Shown one piece after another: positions 17,705 through 24,682 of a stretch of DNA of 64,000 nucleotides. The position numbers and the translations under genes were made by a program. The first letter of the stretch is position 1. Each line of letters begins with the position of its first letter. The stretch is taken from NCBI RefSeq assembly GCF_019396385.1, contig NZ_JAHKRN010000005.1, positions 248,001 to 312,000 of the forward strand. The letters are read 5' to 3'. The stretch is from Nonomuraea harbinensis (GTDB taxonomy: Bacteria > Actinomycetota > Actinomycetes > Streptosporangiales > Streptosporangiaceae). The notes under the pieces were generated by a model. That model was given only the letters and a program-made list of their open reading frames with translations. It had not been told where the DNA came from and ran no database searches.

Positions 17705-18250
17705 ATGACGGACACTCCGGACGCCGGCAGGATCCGCGACGAAGCCGCGATCCCCTACCGCGGCCCGCTCCTGCCGAACACCGTGGACGACCTCGTCGAG
17801 CTCGGCGCGCTGGACGTCGAGTGCGACGAGCGCCTCTGGGTGCCGCAGGCGCCCGACGTGACCTTCAGGCCGCTCCTGCTCAGCGCGACCCAGGGCTACT
17901 TCGTCAACATCCTGCGGGTCAGGAGGTCCGGCATCCTGTCGCGCCACCGCCACGCCGGCCCCGTCCACGCGACGACGCTCCGGGGCCGCTGGCACTACCT
18001 GGAGCACGACTGGTGGGCCGAGGAGGGCAGCTACGCCTTCGAGCCGCCGGGCGACATCCACACCCTCGAAGTCCCCGAGGGCGTCGAGGAGATGCGGACC
18101 CTGTTCCACGTCACGGGCGCGTACATCTACGTCGACCCGGACGGCAACCCCACCGGCGTGGAGGACGTCTTCTCCAAGATCGAGAACGCCCGCCGCCACT
18201 ACGCCGAGGTGGGGCTGGGCGCCGACTACGTCGACCGCTTCATCCGCTGA
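17705..18250 (+). CDS. Cupin dioxygenase (2,4'-dihydroxyacetophenone dioxygenase-like)
   Basis: A 181-residue single-domain cupin. The metal-binding histidines appear as the HRH pair (SRHRHAGPVHATTLRGRW, near residue 80) and a third in PPGDIHTLEVP, matching the His-x-His...His arrangement of 2,4'-dihydroxyacetophenone dioxygenase. That enzyme cleaves a C-C bond next to a carbonyl in an aromatic side chain; the broader family also holds uncharacterised members. The ATG at 17705 follows GAAAGGA. It is the last gene of the island, transcribed in the same direction as the IclR gene, and is followed by a strong hairpin. Confidence 0.82.
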   Translation: MTDTPDAGRIRDEAAIPYRGPLLPNTVDDLVELGALDVECDERLWVPQAPDVTFRPLLLSATQGYFVNILRVRRSGILSRHRHAGPVHATTLRGRWHYLEHDWWAEEGSYAFEPPGDIHTLEVPEGVEEMRTLFHVTGAYIYVDPDGNPTGVEDVFSKIENARRHYAEVGLGADYVDRFIR

Positions 18251-18254
18251 GCGA

Positions 18255-18283
18255 CGCCCCCGGCCGTTCGTCGGCCGGGGGCG
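18255..18283. terminator. Bidirectional hairpin terminator
   Basis: Eleven perfectly paired bases (18255-18265 with 18273-18283, core GCCCCCGGCC) enclose the seven-base loop GTTCGTC. It sits between the convergent cupin gene (+) and the peptidase-inhibitor-like gene (-). Confidence 0.8.
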
Positions 18284-18323
18284 CGGCCGTCATCCCGAAG
18301 AGCCGGTCATCTCGTAGAGCCGG

Positions 18324-18743
18324 TTATCTCGTAGAGCCGGTGGGGGAGTCCTCGCCGGGCGGCGTGCCGCACGACGGGCCGTTGGGGCCGCCGATGCGGA
18401 CGGACTCGAAGAACTCGCGGTAGGTGGCGAAGAAGTTGCCCTTGGAGCCGGCGCGGGTCACGGCCGTGCAGCCGGTGTAGTTCGCCCCGGAGTAGAGGTG
18501 GACGAGGGAGCTCGTACGGTTCCAGTCGGAGTTGGCGCGGTTGGCCATGCCCAGCGCCGCGAGGTCGGGGGTGTCGGCGGTGATCTGGATGATGTCACCG
18601 GTGCCGTCGAGGCCGGAGAACATGCAGTAGTTCCCCGGCTGGCACCGGTCGTAGCCGTCGGCGGCCTGTGCGGGAAGGCTGGTGAGTGCGGCCATGGCGA
18701 CGGCCGCGATCGGAACGGCCAGCAGGTGAAGCTTCTTGCCCAT
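18324..18743 (-). CDS. Secreted peptidase inhibitor family I36-like protein
   Basis: A 139-residue exported protein. The start ATG at 18743-18741 was chosen over an upstream in-frame codon because GGAGGATCG precedes it and the signal peptide MGKKLHLLAVPIAAVAMAAL begins there, with a likely AQA-A cleavage near residue 27. The mature region begins CQPGNYCMFSG and continues with a beta-gamma-crystallin-like pattern (VHLYSGANYTGC) typical of the I36 (SMPI-like) family. Some members inhibit metalloproteases; many are only cell-surface structural proteins. Four cysteines suggest two disulfides. It is monocistronic. Confidence 0.82.
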   Translation of the reverse strand: MGKKLHLLAVPIAAVAMAALTSLPAQAADGYDRCQPGNYCMFSGLDGTGDIIQITADTPDLAALGMANRANSDWNRTSSLVHLYSGANYTGCTAVTRAGSKGNFFATYREFFESVRIGGPNGPSCGTPPGEDSPTGSTR

Positions 18744-18856
18744 CGATCCTCCGTGGGTGAAACTTTCTTTCGGCAACGGCTTGACCATACATGGCGCGAT
18801 CTTGTTAGGGAAGGGTGCAAGTTTCAGTCCATGCCGACGCCGCCGCCTGCCCCGCC

Positions 18857-18963
18857 GCGCACAACGCCACTGTCGCGCCGGGCGGCGAGACGTCCTTCGG
18901 CTTCCAGGCCACCCGCACCGGCGGCGGCCATCCCTGCCGGTGGGCTACACGTGCACCCCATGA
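18857..18963 (+). pseudogene. Remnant of a carbohydrate-binding module family 2 C-terminus
   Basis: On the + strand, 18857-18935 reads AHNATVAPGGETSFGFQAT and on into RTGGG, the hallmark end of a CBM2 domain (NATVAPGG.TSFGFQ). A shift of one frame near 18930 then continues as LPVGYTCTP and a TGA at 18961, which resembles the usual terminal cysteine strand of CBM2 (as in VTCT). Upstream of about 18830 no more of the protein is present. This looks like the frameshifted 3' end of a deleted secreted glycoside hydrolase. It lies between the promoters and ends of two unrelated leftward genes. Confidence 0.55.
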
Positions 18964-18991
18964 CGACGGTGGAGGGCTTCGCGGGTCCGGT

Positions 18992-19591
18992 TCAGGCCCG
19001 GGCGCCGCACACGCCCGGCGTCCTGCCGATCATGGCGTCGTCCTCGGCCGCGTCCAGGAGCGCCGTCGCGTAGTCGGCGCGGGGCAGCGTCGCCTCGCCG
19101 CCGGTGGCGTTGGCCTCGAAGTCGACGTGCAGCCGGCCGTTGGCGGGTTTGCCGGTCAGCATGGTGGCGCGGACGATCGTCCAGTCGAGGCCGGAGACCT
19201 CCAGCATGCCCTCAGCCCGCGCCAGGTCCACATAGGCCGATCGGAAGAACAGCCAGGCCAGGCCGACGGCGAGGCGGGGGCGGGTGGCGGGGATGGAGCG
19301 GCTGCTGGTCATCACCACCCTGCGCACGCCGGTCTCGCGCATCGCGGCGATCAGCGTCCTCGCGATGCCGCTCGTGCCCACCGCCGAGATGACGGCGTCC
19401 TGGCCCGCCACGGCCTCGCGCACGGTGGGCAGGTCGGTCGCGTCCCCGGTCACGACGGCGCGCAGGCCCTCGCGCCCTTTCAGGAGCTCCGGTTTCCGGG
19501 TGAACGCCGTCACCTCGTGGCCGCGCGCGACACCCTGCTCCAGGACGTGCGCACCGGTACGGCCCGTCGCCCCGATCACTAACAGTCTCAT
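18992..19591 (-). CDS. NAD(P)-binding protein of the NmrA/NAD(P)H-binding SDR type
   Basis: A 199-residue atypical SDR. It opens with MRLLVIGATGRTGAHV (GxTGxxG cofactor loop) and continues with GDATDLPTVREAVAGQDAVI and VVMTSSRSIP, but lacks the YxxxK dyad. Such proteins act as flavin reductase-like enzymes, redox-sensing proteins or oxidoreductases. The ATG at 19591-19589 has AAGGAGG at ideal distance, so a longer upstream frame is rejected. A perfect 17-base palindrome lies about 15 bases upstream of the start, implying tight repression, probably by a MarR/HxlR-type regulator encoded elsewhere. Confidence 0.88.
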   Translation of the reverse strand: MRLLVIGATGRTGAHVLEQGVARGHEVTAFTRKPELLKGREGLRAVVTGDATDLPTVREAVAGQDAVISAVGTSGIARTLIAAMRETGVRRVVMTSSRSIPATRPRLAVGLAWLFFRSAYVDLARAEGMLEVSGLDWTIVRATMLTGKPANGRLHVDFEANATGGEATLPRADYATALLDAAEDDAMIGRTPGVCGARA

Positions 19592-19605
19592 ACTGCCTCC
19601 TTCTA

Positions 19606-19622
19606 TATTGCAAGATGCAATA
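19606..19622 (-). promoter_or_regulatory. MarR/HxlR-type operator candidate
   Basis: TATTGCA-AGA-TGCAATA is a perfect 7+7 inverted repeat. It covers the expected -10 of a leftward promoter whose -35 is TTGACA at 19641-19636. It lies 15 bases ahead of the start codon of the NAD(P)-binding protein gene, so a bound protein would block transcription. Confidence 0.6.
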
Positions 19623-19656
19623 GGGCAGTATGCAGTGTCAAGTTCCCTACGGGAGA

Positions 19657-20856
19657 TCAGCAGTCGCAGGAGCACCCGTCTCCGCCGCAGCAGTTGCAGC
19701 AGTTGCAACATTCGCCGCAGTTGCTGCAATTGCCGCAGGCGTCCCAGCCCGAGCAGTCGAAGCGCTGGCAGCAGGAGCTCTCGTGCTCCTCGTCCCACGC
19801 GGGCCGGTACAGCCCGCACGTGCAGCAGGTCAGCGCGGCGCACAACGAGGACAGCAAGCCTCCGGGATCCCGCCTCGGCGGCCGGCCGTCCGGCGGCGCC
19901 CCGGGATCACCGGGCGGCGTCTCGGGCACGCGCCCGGCGTGGTGGTCCGCGGCGTGGTGGTCCGCGGCATGGTGGTCCGCGGCATGGTGGCGCCGCGCCT
20001 CAGGGCTCTCCGCGGCGGCGAAGGCTCGGGAGACGGCTCGGCCGGTCTCCCGTACCAGGAGAGCGCGTGCCAAGGAGGGACGCGGCAGGTCCAGTTCGCC
20101 GACCGCCGCGCGGACGTCGGCGCGGGCGGCGTCGCAGTGGCGGCGGGCCTCCCGCAGGCCGGTGCCGGTGGCGGCGAGCGGGTTGTACGCGCCGGACGCT
20201 TTGTCGTCGGCCAGGTCCTCCACCGCGTCGATCAGGTGGGCCAGCCTGCCGAACCCGCGCCCGGCCGCCTCCAGGGCCGCCCGGTTGTGCGGCTTCTCCG
20301 TGAGCACCGCCGTGTGCCCGAAGGCGGCGGCCACGGCGTCCTCGGTGGGCCCGGTCAGCTCCCGCAGGGCGCGGGCGGGCGCGCGTTCCAGGAGAGCCTG
20401 ACGGCCGGCCGCCGCCGTCAGCGGGCCCGGGTCGAACCCGAGCGTGCCCGCCATGGCCGTGCCCGCCGAGGACCAGCGGCTCGCCAGCCGGGTGGCTCCG
20501 GCGGCCACCGGACGGCGGGCGTACACGCCGTCCCCGTCCGCCACGTGGTCGCGTACCTTGCCCGCCGCCAGCAGCAGCGACACCGAGGCCGCCAGCCGCA
20601 CCCCTTCGGCCTCCACCACGTCGGCGCCCTTGAAGCCGCGCAGCGCGCACGCGCCCGCCCGCCGGCGCGGCGCTGATGCAGGGGACTGGGCCTCGGTGAG
20701 GACGGACACGAGCAGGCCGTCGTAGTTGGTCACCAGGCGGGACAGGTGCCCGTGCTCGTCACGGAGCGCCAGGCAGAGCCCGCACAGATGGCCCATCCAG
20801 TCCGCGAAGAGTCCCTCGCACATGACGTGCCGGCATGGGCGGACAATGCCGAACAT
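19657..20856 (-). CDS. DUF5685-family protein with cysteine-rich tail
   Basis: A 399-residue protein. The N-terminus MFGIVRPCRHVMCEGLFADW with GHLCGLCLALRDEHG carries paired cysteines and matches the DUF5685 family of unknown function. The middle is alanine-rich and helical (HLIDAVEDLADDKASGAYNP). Residues near 290-305 contain three copies of HHAAD, encoded by 15-base tandem repeats. The last 62 residues hold 19 cysteines in CC and CxC patterns, like a metal-binding or disulfide-rich tail. There is no signal peptide. AAGGGG before the ATG supports the start. Metal or redox handling is a guess from composition. Confidence 0.85.
   Translation of the reverse strand: MFGIVRPCRHVMCEGLFADWMGHLCGLCLALRDEHGHLSRLVTNYDGLLVSVLTEAQSPASAPRRRAGACALRGFKGADVVEAEGVRLAASVSLLLAAGKVRDHVADGDGVYARRPVAAGATRLASRWSSAGTAMAGTLGFDPGPLTAAAGRQALLERAPARALRELTGPTEDAVAAAFGHTAVLTEKPHNRAALEAAGRGFGRLAHLIDAVEDLADDKASGAYNPLAATGTGLREARRHCDAARADVRAAVGELDLPRPSLARALLVRETGRAVSRAFAAAESPEARRHHAADHHAADHHAADHHAGRVPETPPGDPGAPPDGRPPRRDPGGLLSSLCAALTCCTCGLYRPAWDEEHESSCCQRFDCSGWDACGNCSNCGECCNCCNCCGGDGCSCDC
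19936..19990. repeat. 15-base tandem repeat inside the DUF5685 gene
   Basis: Three consecutive 15-base units (19936-19950, 19951-19965, 19966-19980, consensus GGCGTGGTGGTCCGC with one G/A change) and a partial fourth. On the coding strand they encode alternating Ala-Asp-His-His-Ala units. The reading frame is kept because the period is a multiple of three. Confidence 0.9.
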
Positions 20857-20930
20857 ATATCCCCTTATGTGTCCATTGAGCGGCTAAACCGTAGCAGGAC
20901 AGCTCACGGGAAAGGCGGATCTCTCACGCG

Positions 20931-21107
20931 TCACGGGTCGAGCCTGTTCAGCAGTTTGGGCAGGGCCACCAGCGTCGCCCCGCCCGCCCCGCCGCCGCCG
21001 AGCAGGGCGGCCGGCCAGGGCGCGCCGGTGGCCAGGAAGAGCGCGCAGGTGATCGCGGCGATCATGATCGTCACGGTGAGCGTGAGCAGCTGGCAGGTGG
21101 TGAACAT
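20931..21107 (-). CDS. Small membrane protein (58 residues)
   Basis: A short frame from ATG (21107-21105) to TGA (20933-20931). AGAGG lies at good distance before the ATG, and it begins 13 bases after the stop of the upstream leftward gene, so both are probably one transcript. It has two hydrophobic stretches: LLTLTVTIMIAAITCALFL (about 7-25) and, after APWPAALLG, a glycine-rich segment GGGGAGGATLVALP. It ends KLLNRLDP. A two-pass or hairpin membrane peptide is likely. I do not recognise a family. Very small membrane proteins beside an XRE-type regulator are frequent in actinomycetes. Confidence 0.65.
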   Translation of the reverse strand: MFTTCQLLTLTVTIMIAAITCALFLATGAPWPAALLGGGGAGGATLVALPKLLNRLDP

Positions 21108-21120
21108 CGGTCCTCTTTCT

Positions 21121-21396
21121 TCAGGCGCGGTCGTCGGCCCAGAAGTCGATGAGCTCTTCGGGGGTCATCTCTTCCGGGCGCACGGCAGGAGGTGTGCGCC
21201 CGGTCGCGAGCACCCAGGTCGTCAGGAGGGTGACCAGCAGGTGCTCGTCCGCCGGGCAGGGAGCGTCGGCGCGGTACGTGATGCTTGAGGGGCGAGCCGT
21301 GAGAAGCGGCATGGGGGCGCTGGCCTCCCGGAGGGCGGCGGTGGACGCGACCCATGGTGTGGCTCCGGGAAAGGCGCCGGCCAGTGGTGCAAACAT
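21121..21396 (-). CDS. Hypothetical small acidic protein
   Basis: About 91 residues when started at the ATG at 21396-21394. The frame stays open upstream to a TTG at 21570, but that stretch contains promoter-like direct repeats (TCCGG.TAAGTCCGG region, 21465-21495) and reads poorly, so I prefer the shorter form. The C-terminus PEEMTPEELIDFWADDRA is acidic and probably structured. There is no signal peptide or cofactor motif. It is divergent from the XRE-like gene at 21682 and co-directional with the 58-residue membrane protein. It may belong to a small regulatory or antitoxin-like unit, but nothing in the sequence proves this. Confidence 0.5.
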   Translation of the reverse strand: MFAPLAGAFPGATPWVASTAALREASAPMPLLTARPSSITYRADAPCPADEHLLVTLLTTWVLATGRTPPAVRPEEMTPEELIDFWADDRA

Positions 21397-21681
21397 GCCC
21401 GGACAGAGCCGGACGAGATCGACAACGAAGCGTCCCCGGGGGCAAACTTCCGCGATCGTACGAGGTCGTCCGGCTTGTTCCGGACTTATCCGGAAATCAG
21501 CCCCCGCAGAAGATCCCAGCGGCCCTCTGACCAGCGGGACCACACCTGGTACGGCTGCGCCGGAGATCAATGGAAGTGGCCGTTGATGCCGAAATAGATG
21601 GATATCGGAAAACCGTCCAAACTGCGAGATTTTTTCTGCAAATATGGCGACAACCTGATCCGCTCGACACTTTCAAGGACG

Positions 21682-22479
21682 ATGACTGAAACGCATAAGG
21701 GCGAGCACCACGCCTTCATAGCCCAGCTCATAGAGCTGCGGGAAGCGGCCGGGCAGCCGAGCTATGGCCGGATGAACCGGCTGTCGCGCGCGCCGGGCAT
21801 CCCCAAGGAACTGCCCACGAGCACGCTCAGCGACATACTCAACGGCAAGCGGGAACGCCTCCCTGACTGGGAGCTGGTCTCCTCCTTCGTCACGGTCTGT
21901 CATCGCCACGCCGAGCAGACCGGCCTGCCGGTGGCCCCCCTCGGCACCGTGCCGCAGTGGCAGGCCCGCTGGCTCGCCGCCAGGAAGGAGCCCCGCGCGC
22001 AGGCCGCCGGCGCGTACGAGCCGCGCACGCACACGACCGGCACGTACGACCTCTACCGGACGCCCGCGGAGGAGGCCGACCGGCGCACCTCCAGGATGGT
22101 CGCGTACCTGGTCCGCCGGGCGGCCGAGGGCGACTCCGAGCCCGCCTACCGCCTGGCGATCATCAAGGCGCTGCTGGGCGAGGTCGCGGAGTCCCGGCAC
22201 TGGGCCTACGTCGCGGTGCAGCGGCGTCATCCCGGCGCCGAGGCCTTCGACCGTCACCGGCCGCCGATCGACCTGGCGGCGGATCTGGCCTTCGCCTACG
22301 GCCGGGCCTACGAGCAGGAGGGCCCGTCCAAGCTCGACATCGCCAGGGCCTACTACAGGCTCGCCGCGGGACACGGCCACCTTCGCGCCGCCGAACGCCT
22401 GCGCGCCATGCGCGCCGTCCCGTTCGGCAAGCTGCTTCCCGCGCCCCTGCCCACCGAGCACCGCCCCGGCCCCGGATGA
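21682..22479 (+). CDS. XRE-like regulator with helical repeat C-terminus
   Basis: A 265-residue protein. The ATG at 21682 was preferred to one 28 codons earlier because AAGGA precedes it and the upstream part is AT-rich, non-coding-looking DNA. Residues 5-60 resemble a helix-turn-helix of the streptomycete XRE-like type (FIAQLIELREAAGQPSYGRM, then STLSDILNGKRERLPDWELV). The remainder is a charged linker and helical repeats (YRLAIIKALLGEVAESRHWA, DIARAYYRLAAGHGHLRAAE) similar to TPR/Sel1-type signalling tails. Actinomycetes encode many such regulators, often paired with small divergent genes as here. Confidence 0.72.
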   Translation: MTETHKGEHHAFIAQLIELREAAGQPSYGRMNRLSRAPGIPKELPTSTLSDILNGKRERLPDWELVSSFVTVCHRHAEQTGLPVAPLGTVPQWQARWLAARKEPRAQAAGAYEPRTHTTGTYDLYRTPAEEADRRTSRMVAYLVRRAAEGDSEPAYRLAIIKALLGEVAESRHWAYVAVQRRHPGAEAFDRHRPPIDLAADLAFAYGRAYEQEGPSKLDIARAYYRLAAGHGHLRAAERLRAMRAVPFGKLLPAPLPTEHRPGPG

Positions 22480-22521
22480 TCTGACCGCCGCCGGGGTCCT
22501 CCGCTCACGGCCCGCACGCCG

Positions 22522-22527
22522 TACAGT
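22522..22527 (+). promoter_or_regulatory. -10 element of a probable leaderless transcript for the GlxA-like gene
   Basis: TACAGT ends six bases before the ATG at 22534 and no ribosome site lies between. This is the classic geometry of an actinomycete leaderless promoter. Confidence 0.5.
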
Positions 22528-22533
22528 CTTCTC

Positions 22534-23508
22534 ATGCACGAGCGTCGTGTCGTCGTCGTCGGCTATCCCGACGCACAGCTGCTCGACATCGCCTGTGTGA
22601 CCTCGACGCTGCAGAGCGCGAACTGGTACGGAGCCGCGCCCGCCTACCGGATGGTCATGGCCAGTCCCGGCGGCCATCCCGTCACCTGCGCCAGCGGCCT
22701 GACCCTGCAGGCCCACGAGGCGCTCGAACAGGTCAAGGGCCCGCTCGACACGCTCGTCGTCACCGGCGGCATCGGCTGCATGGCGGCGGCGGACAACCCG
22801 CGGATCCTCGCCCACGTACGCCGCCTGGCCAGGGAGAGCCGGCGGGTCGCGTCGGTCTGCACGGGGGCGGAGATCCTGGCGGCGGCCGGGCTGCTCGACG
22901 GGCGGCGCGTCACCACCCACTGGGAGTGGGCGCGGCATCTGGCCACGAAATACCCGAAGGTCTCGGTCGATCCCGATCCGATCTTCGTCCGCGACGGCGA
23001 GATCGCCACCTCGGCCGGGGTCACCAGCGCCCTCGACCTCACCCTCGCCTTCGTCGAGGAGGACCACGGCCCGGAGGTGGCCCGGCGGGTCGCCCGCAAC
23101 CTCGTCACCTACATGCAGCGGCCCGGCAACCAGGCGCAGATGAGCATGTTCACCGCCGCGCCCCCGCCCGGCAACGGCCTGGTCGAGCGCGTCATGAGCC
23201 ACATCGTCGCCAACCTGGACGGCGATCTGACCACGGCCACGCTGGCCGCCGGCGCGGGCGTGAGCGAGCGTCACCTGACCCGGCTGTTCCTCAAGCACGC
23301 GGGCCTGACGCCCGGCAGGTTCATCAGGCAGGCCCGCACCGAAGCGGCCGCCCATCTGCTGGCGGCCACGTCCCTGCCGGTGGCCGTGGTGGCGGCGCGA
23401 TGCGGGTTCGGCAGCGCCGAGACCCTGCGCCAGGCGTTCGTCGACCGCTACGGCGTCCCGCCGTCGCACTACCGGATGACGCAGTCCTCGACCGCCGCGT
23501 CCGGCTGA
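22534..23508 (+). CDS. GlxA-family transcriptional regulator (DJ-1/PfpI domain plus AraC helix-turn-helix)
   Basis: A 324-residue regulator. The N-terminal DJ-1/PfpI-like domain (about 1-185) has the nucleophile-elbow-like ASVCTGAEILAAAGLLDGRR and THWEWA. The C-terminal AraC domain (about 225-320) has two helix-turn-helix units ending in AVVAARCGFGSAETLRQAF and GVPPSHYR. Members activate genes for amidase, glyoxylase-like or catabolic enzymes. It stands alone: the neighbour downstream is convergent. The target cannot be told from the window. Confidence 0.93.
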   Translation: MHERRVVVVGYPDAQLLDIACVTSTLQSANWYGAAPAYRMVMASPGGHPVTCASGLTLQAHEALEQVKGPLDTLVVTGGIGCMAAADNPRILAHVRRLARESRRVASVCTGAEILAAAGLLDGRRVTTHWEWARHLATKYPKVSVDPDPIFVRDGEIATSAGVTSALDLTLAFVEEDHGPEVARRVARNLVTYMQRPGNQAQMSMFTAAPPPGNGLVERVMSHIVANLDGDLTTATLAAGAGVSERHLTRLFLKHAGLTPGRFIRQARTEAAAHLLAATSLPVAVVAARCGFGSAETLRQAFVDRYGVPPSHYRMTQSSTAASG

Positions 23509-23520
23509 GACCCTGACGGA

Positions 23521-24420
23521 TCACCAGTCGCCGCGGTAGAGCTGGCCGCGGACGGCGCCGCCGGGGAACTGCTTGTTGTGCAGGTTGACGTACCAGTTCT
23601 TGGGGTTGTTCCAGATGCGGCGGCCCGTCGCCGCGGGAGTGGGCACGCTGCCCGCGACGCCGTTGACGCCCGCCGGCAGGCCCTTCCCGGCGGCGAAGAA
23701 GGGCACCACCACGGGGCCGTTCCTGCCCTTCGGGGCGCGGTGGATGTGCGCGGCGACCGGCGCGCCGATCCGCTTCCACGCGGTGGCGAACCAGACGCGC
23801 CTGCCCTCCGGCTGCACCAGCCATCCGGCGCGCCCGTCGCGGTCGCCGGCCTTCGTGCCGGGCGCCGGCACCTCCTGGCGGCCGTTCGCCTGGGTGGTGA
23901 GCGTCTTGCCGAACCCGTGCGAGAGCACCGACTCCAGCTCCACCGGATGGATCCGGTAGAGCTGCGCCCGTACGGCTCCGGCGGCGAACTGGGCGTTGTG
24001 CAGGTTGGCGTACCAGTTGCCGGGGTTGGTGATGATACGGCGCAGCAGCCCGAGATCCTTCACCCGGACGGTGCCCTTGACGGCGTGCAGCGTGGCGGGC
24101 AGCGCCTGGCCGAAGAACGGCACGGTGACGGGGCCGTTCTGTCCCTTCTGGCCCCGGTGGATGTGGAACCCGCTGGGCGCGGCCACGCCGTGCCATCTGA
24201 TGGCGTAGTCGACGCGCTGACCGTGGATCCTGAACACGGCGAGGGCGTCGCCGTCGGGGTCGCCGGCCTTCCCTCCCTTGGCGGGCACCTCGTTGGCGCC
24301 TTTGAGCGCCGCCGCCAGGTAGACGGGGGTGGTGGCCTGCGCCGAGACCGGGCTGAGCGAGGTGGCGATCAGAGCAGTGGCGGCGGCCAGGCCGGGAGCC
24401 ACGAGGGTGCGCTTGTGCAT
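23521..24420 (-). CDS. Secreted protein with two CHRD domains
   Basis: A 299-residue exported protein. The signal peptide MHKRTLVAPGLAAATALIA is followed by cleavage near AQA (residue 29). Two tandem CHRD (chordin-like) domains cover about 33-165 and 168-299. Each starts with an ANEVP/RQEVP stretch and AGDPDGDALAVF or AGDRDGRAGWLV, includes an HIH(R) motif (GFHIHRGQKGQNG; AAHIHRAPKGRNG) and ends GAVRAQLYR / GAVRGQLYR. CHRD domains occur in secreted proteins of unknown role. AAAGGG precedes the ATG. It is monocistronic and convergent with the GlxA-like gene. Confidence 0.9.
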   Translation of the reverse strand: MHKRTLVAPGLAAATALIATSLSPVSAQATTPVYLAAALKGANEVPAKGGKAGDPDGDALAVFRIHGQRVDYAIRWHGVAAPSGFHIHRGQKGQNGPVTVPFFGQALPATLHAVKGTVRVKDLGLLRRIITNPGNWYANLHNAQFAAGAVRAQLYRIHPVELESVLSHGFGKTLTTQANGRQEVPAPGTKAGDRDGRAGWLVQPEGRRVWFATAWKRIGAPVAAHIHRAPKGRNGPVVVPFFAAGKGLPAGVNGVAGSVPTPAATGRRIWNNPKNWYVNLHNKQFPGGAVRGQLYRGDW

Positions 24421-24682
24421 CTTGACCCTTTCGCTGTTCTCTGTGGCTTGGTACGGCCGGCCGCGCCGCCGAGTTCAACGGCCGGAGCGTGGAAAAGTAC
24501 GCACTCGCCGCCGCCGTAGATCATCCCGGGGCGTCGAATTCCCCTGTTTATCCTGATTTTTCGGGGTTTCTGATAGCGAGTCTAATTTCGAAAGGGAATG
24601 GCAAAAGCGCCCCCATCCTCGGTTTTGGTTCCCACTTCTCTGATCACTCCTGGAGAAGCAGGAATAGAAACGAGGTCGAGCG
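24421..24682 (+). other. Non-coding leader between the CHRD gene and the ammonium channel gene
   Basis: About 260 bases of lower GC content separate two divergent genes and must hold both promoters. I looked for GlnR-type boxes (GTNAC-N6-GAAAC in either direction) and for the fluoride riboswitch core, because fluoride channel genes follow, and found neither convincingly. The stretch around 24555-24590 (TCTAATTT) is the most promoter-like part for the rightward gene. Confidence 0.5.

Noticed and set aside
21397..21570. TTG start extending the small acidic protein by 58 residues
   Set aside because: There is no ribosome site, the composition is unlike a conserved domain, and the stretch holds promoter-like repeats.
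24421..24682. Fluoride riboswitch or GlnR box before amt-crcB
   Set aside because: The fluoride aptamer core and the GTNAC-N6-GAAAC pattern were sought on both strands and not found convincingly.
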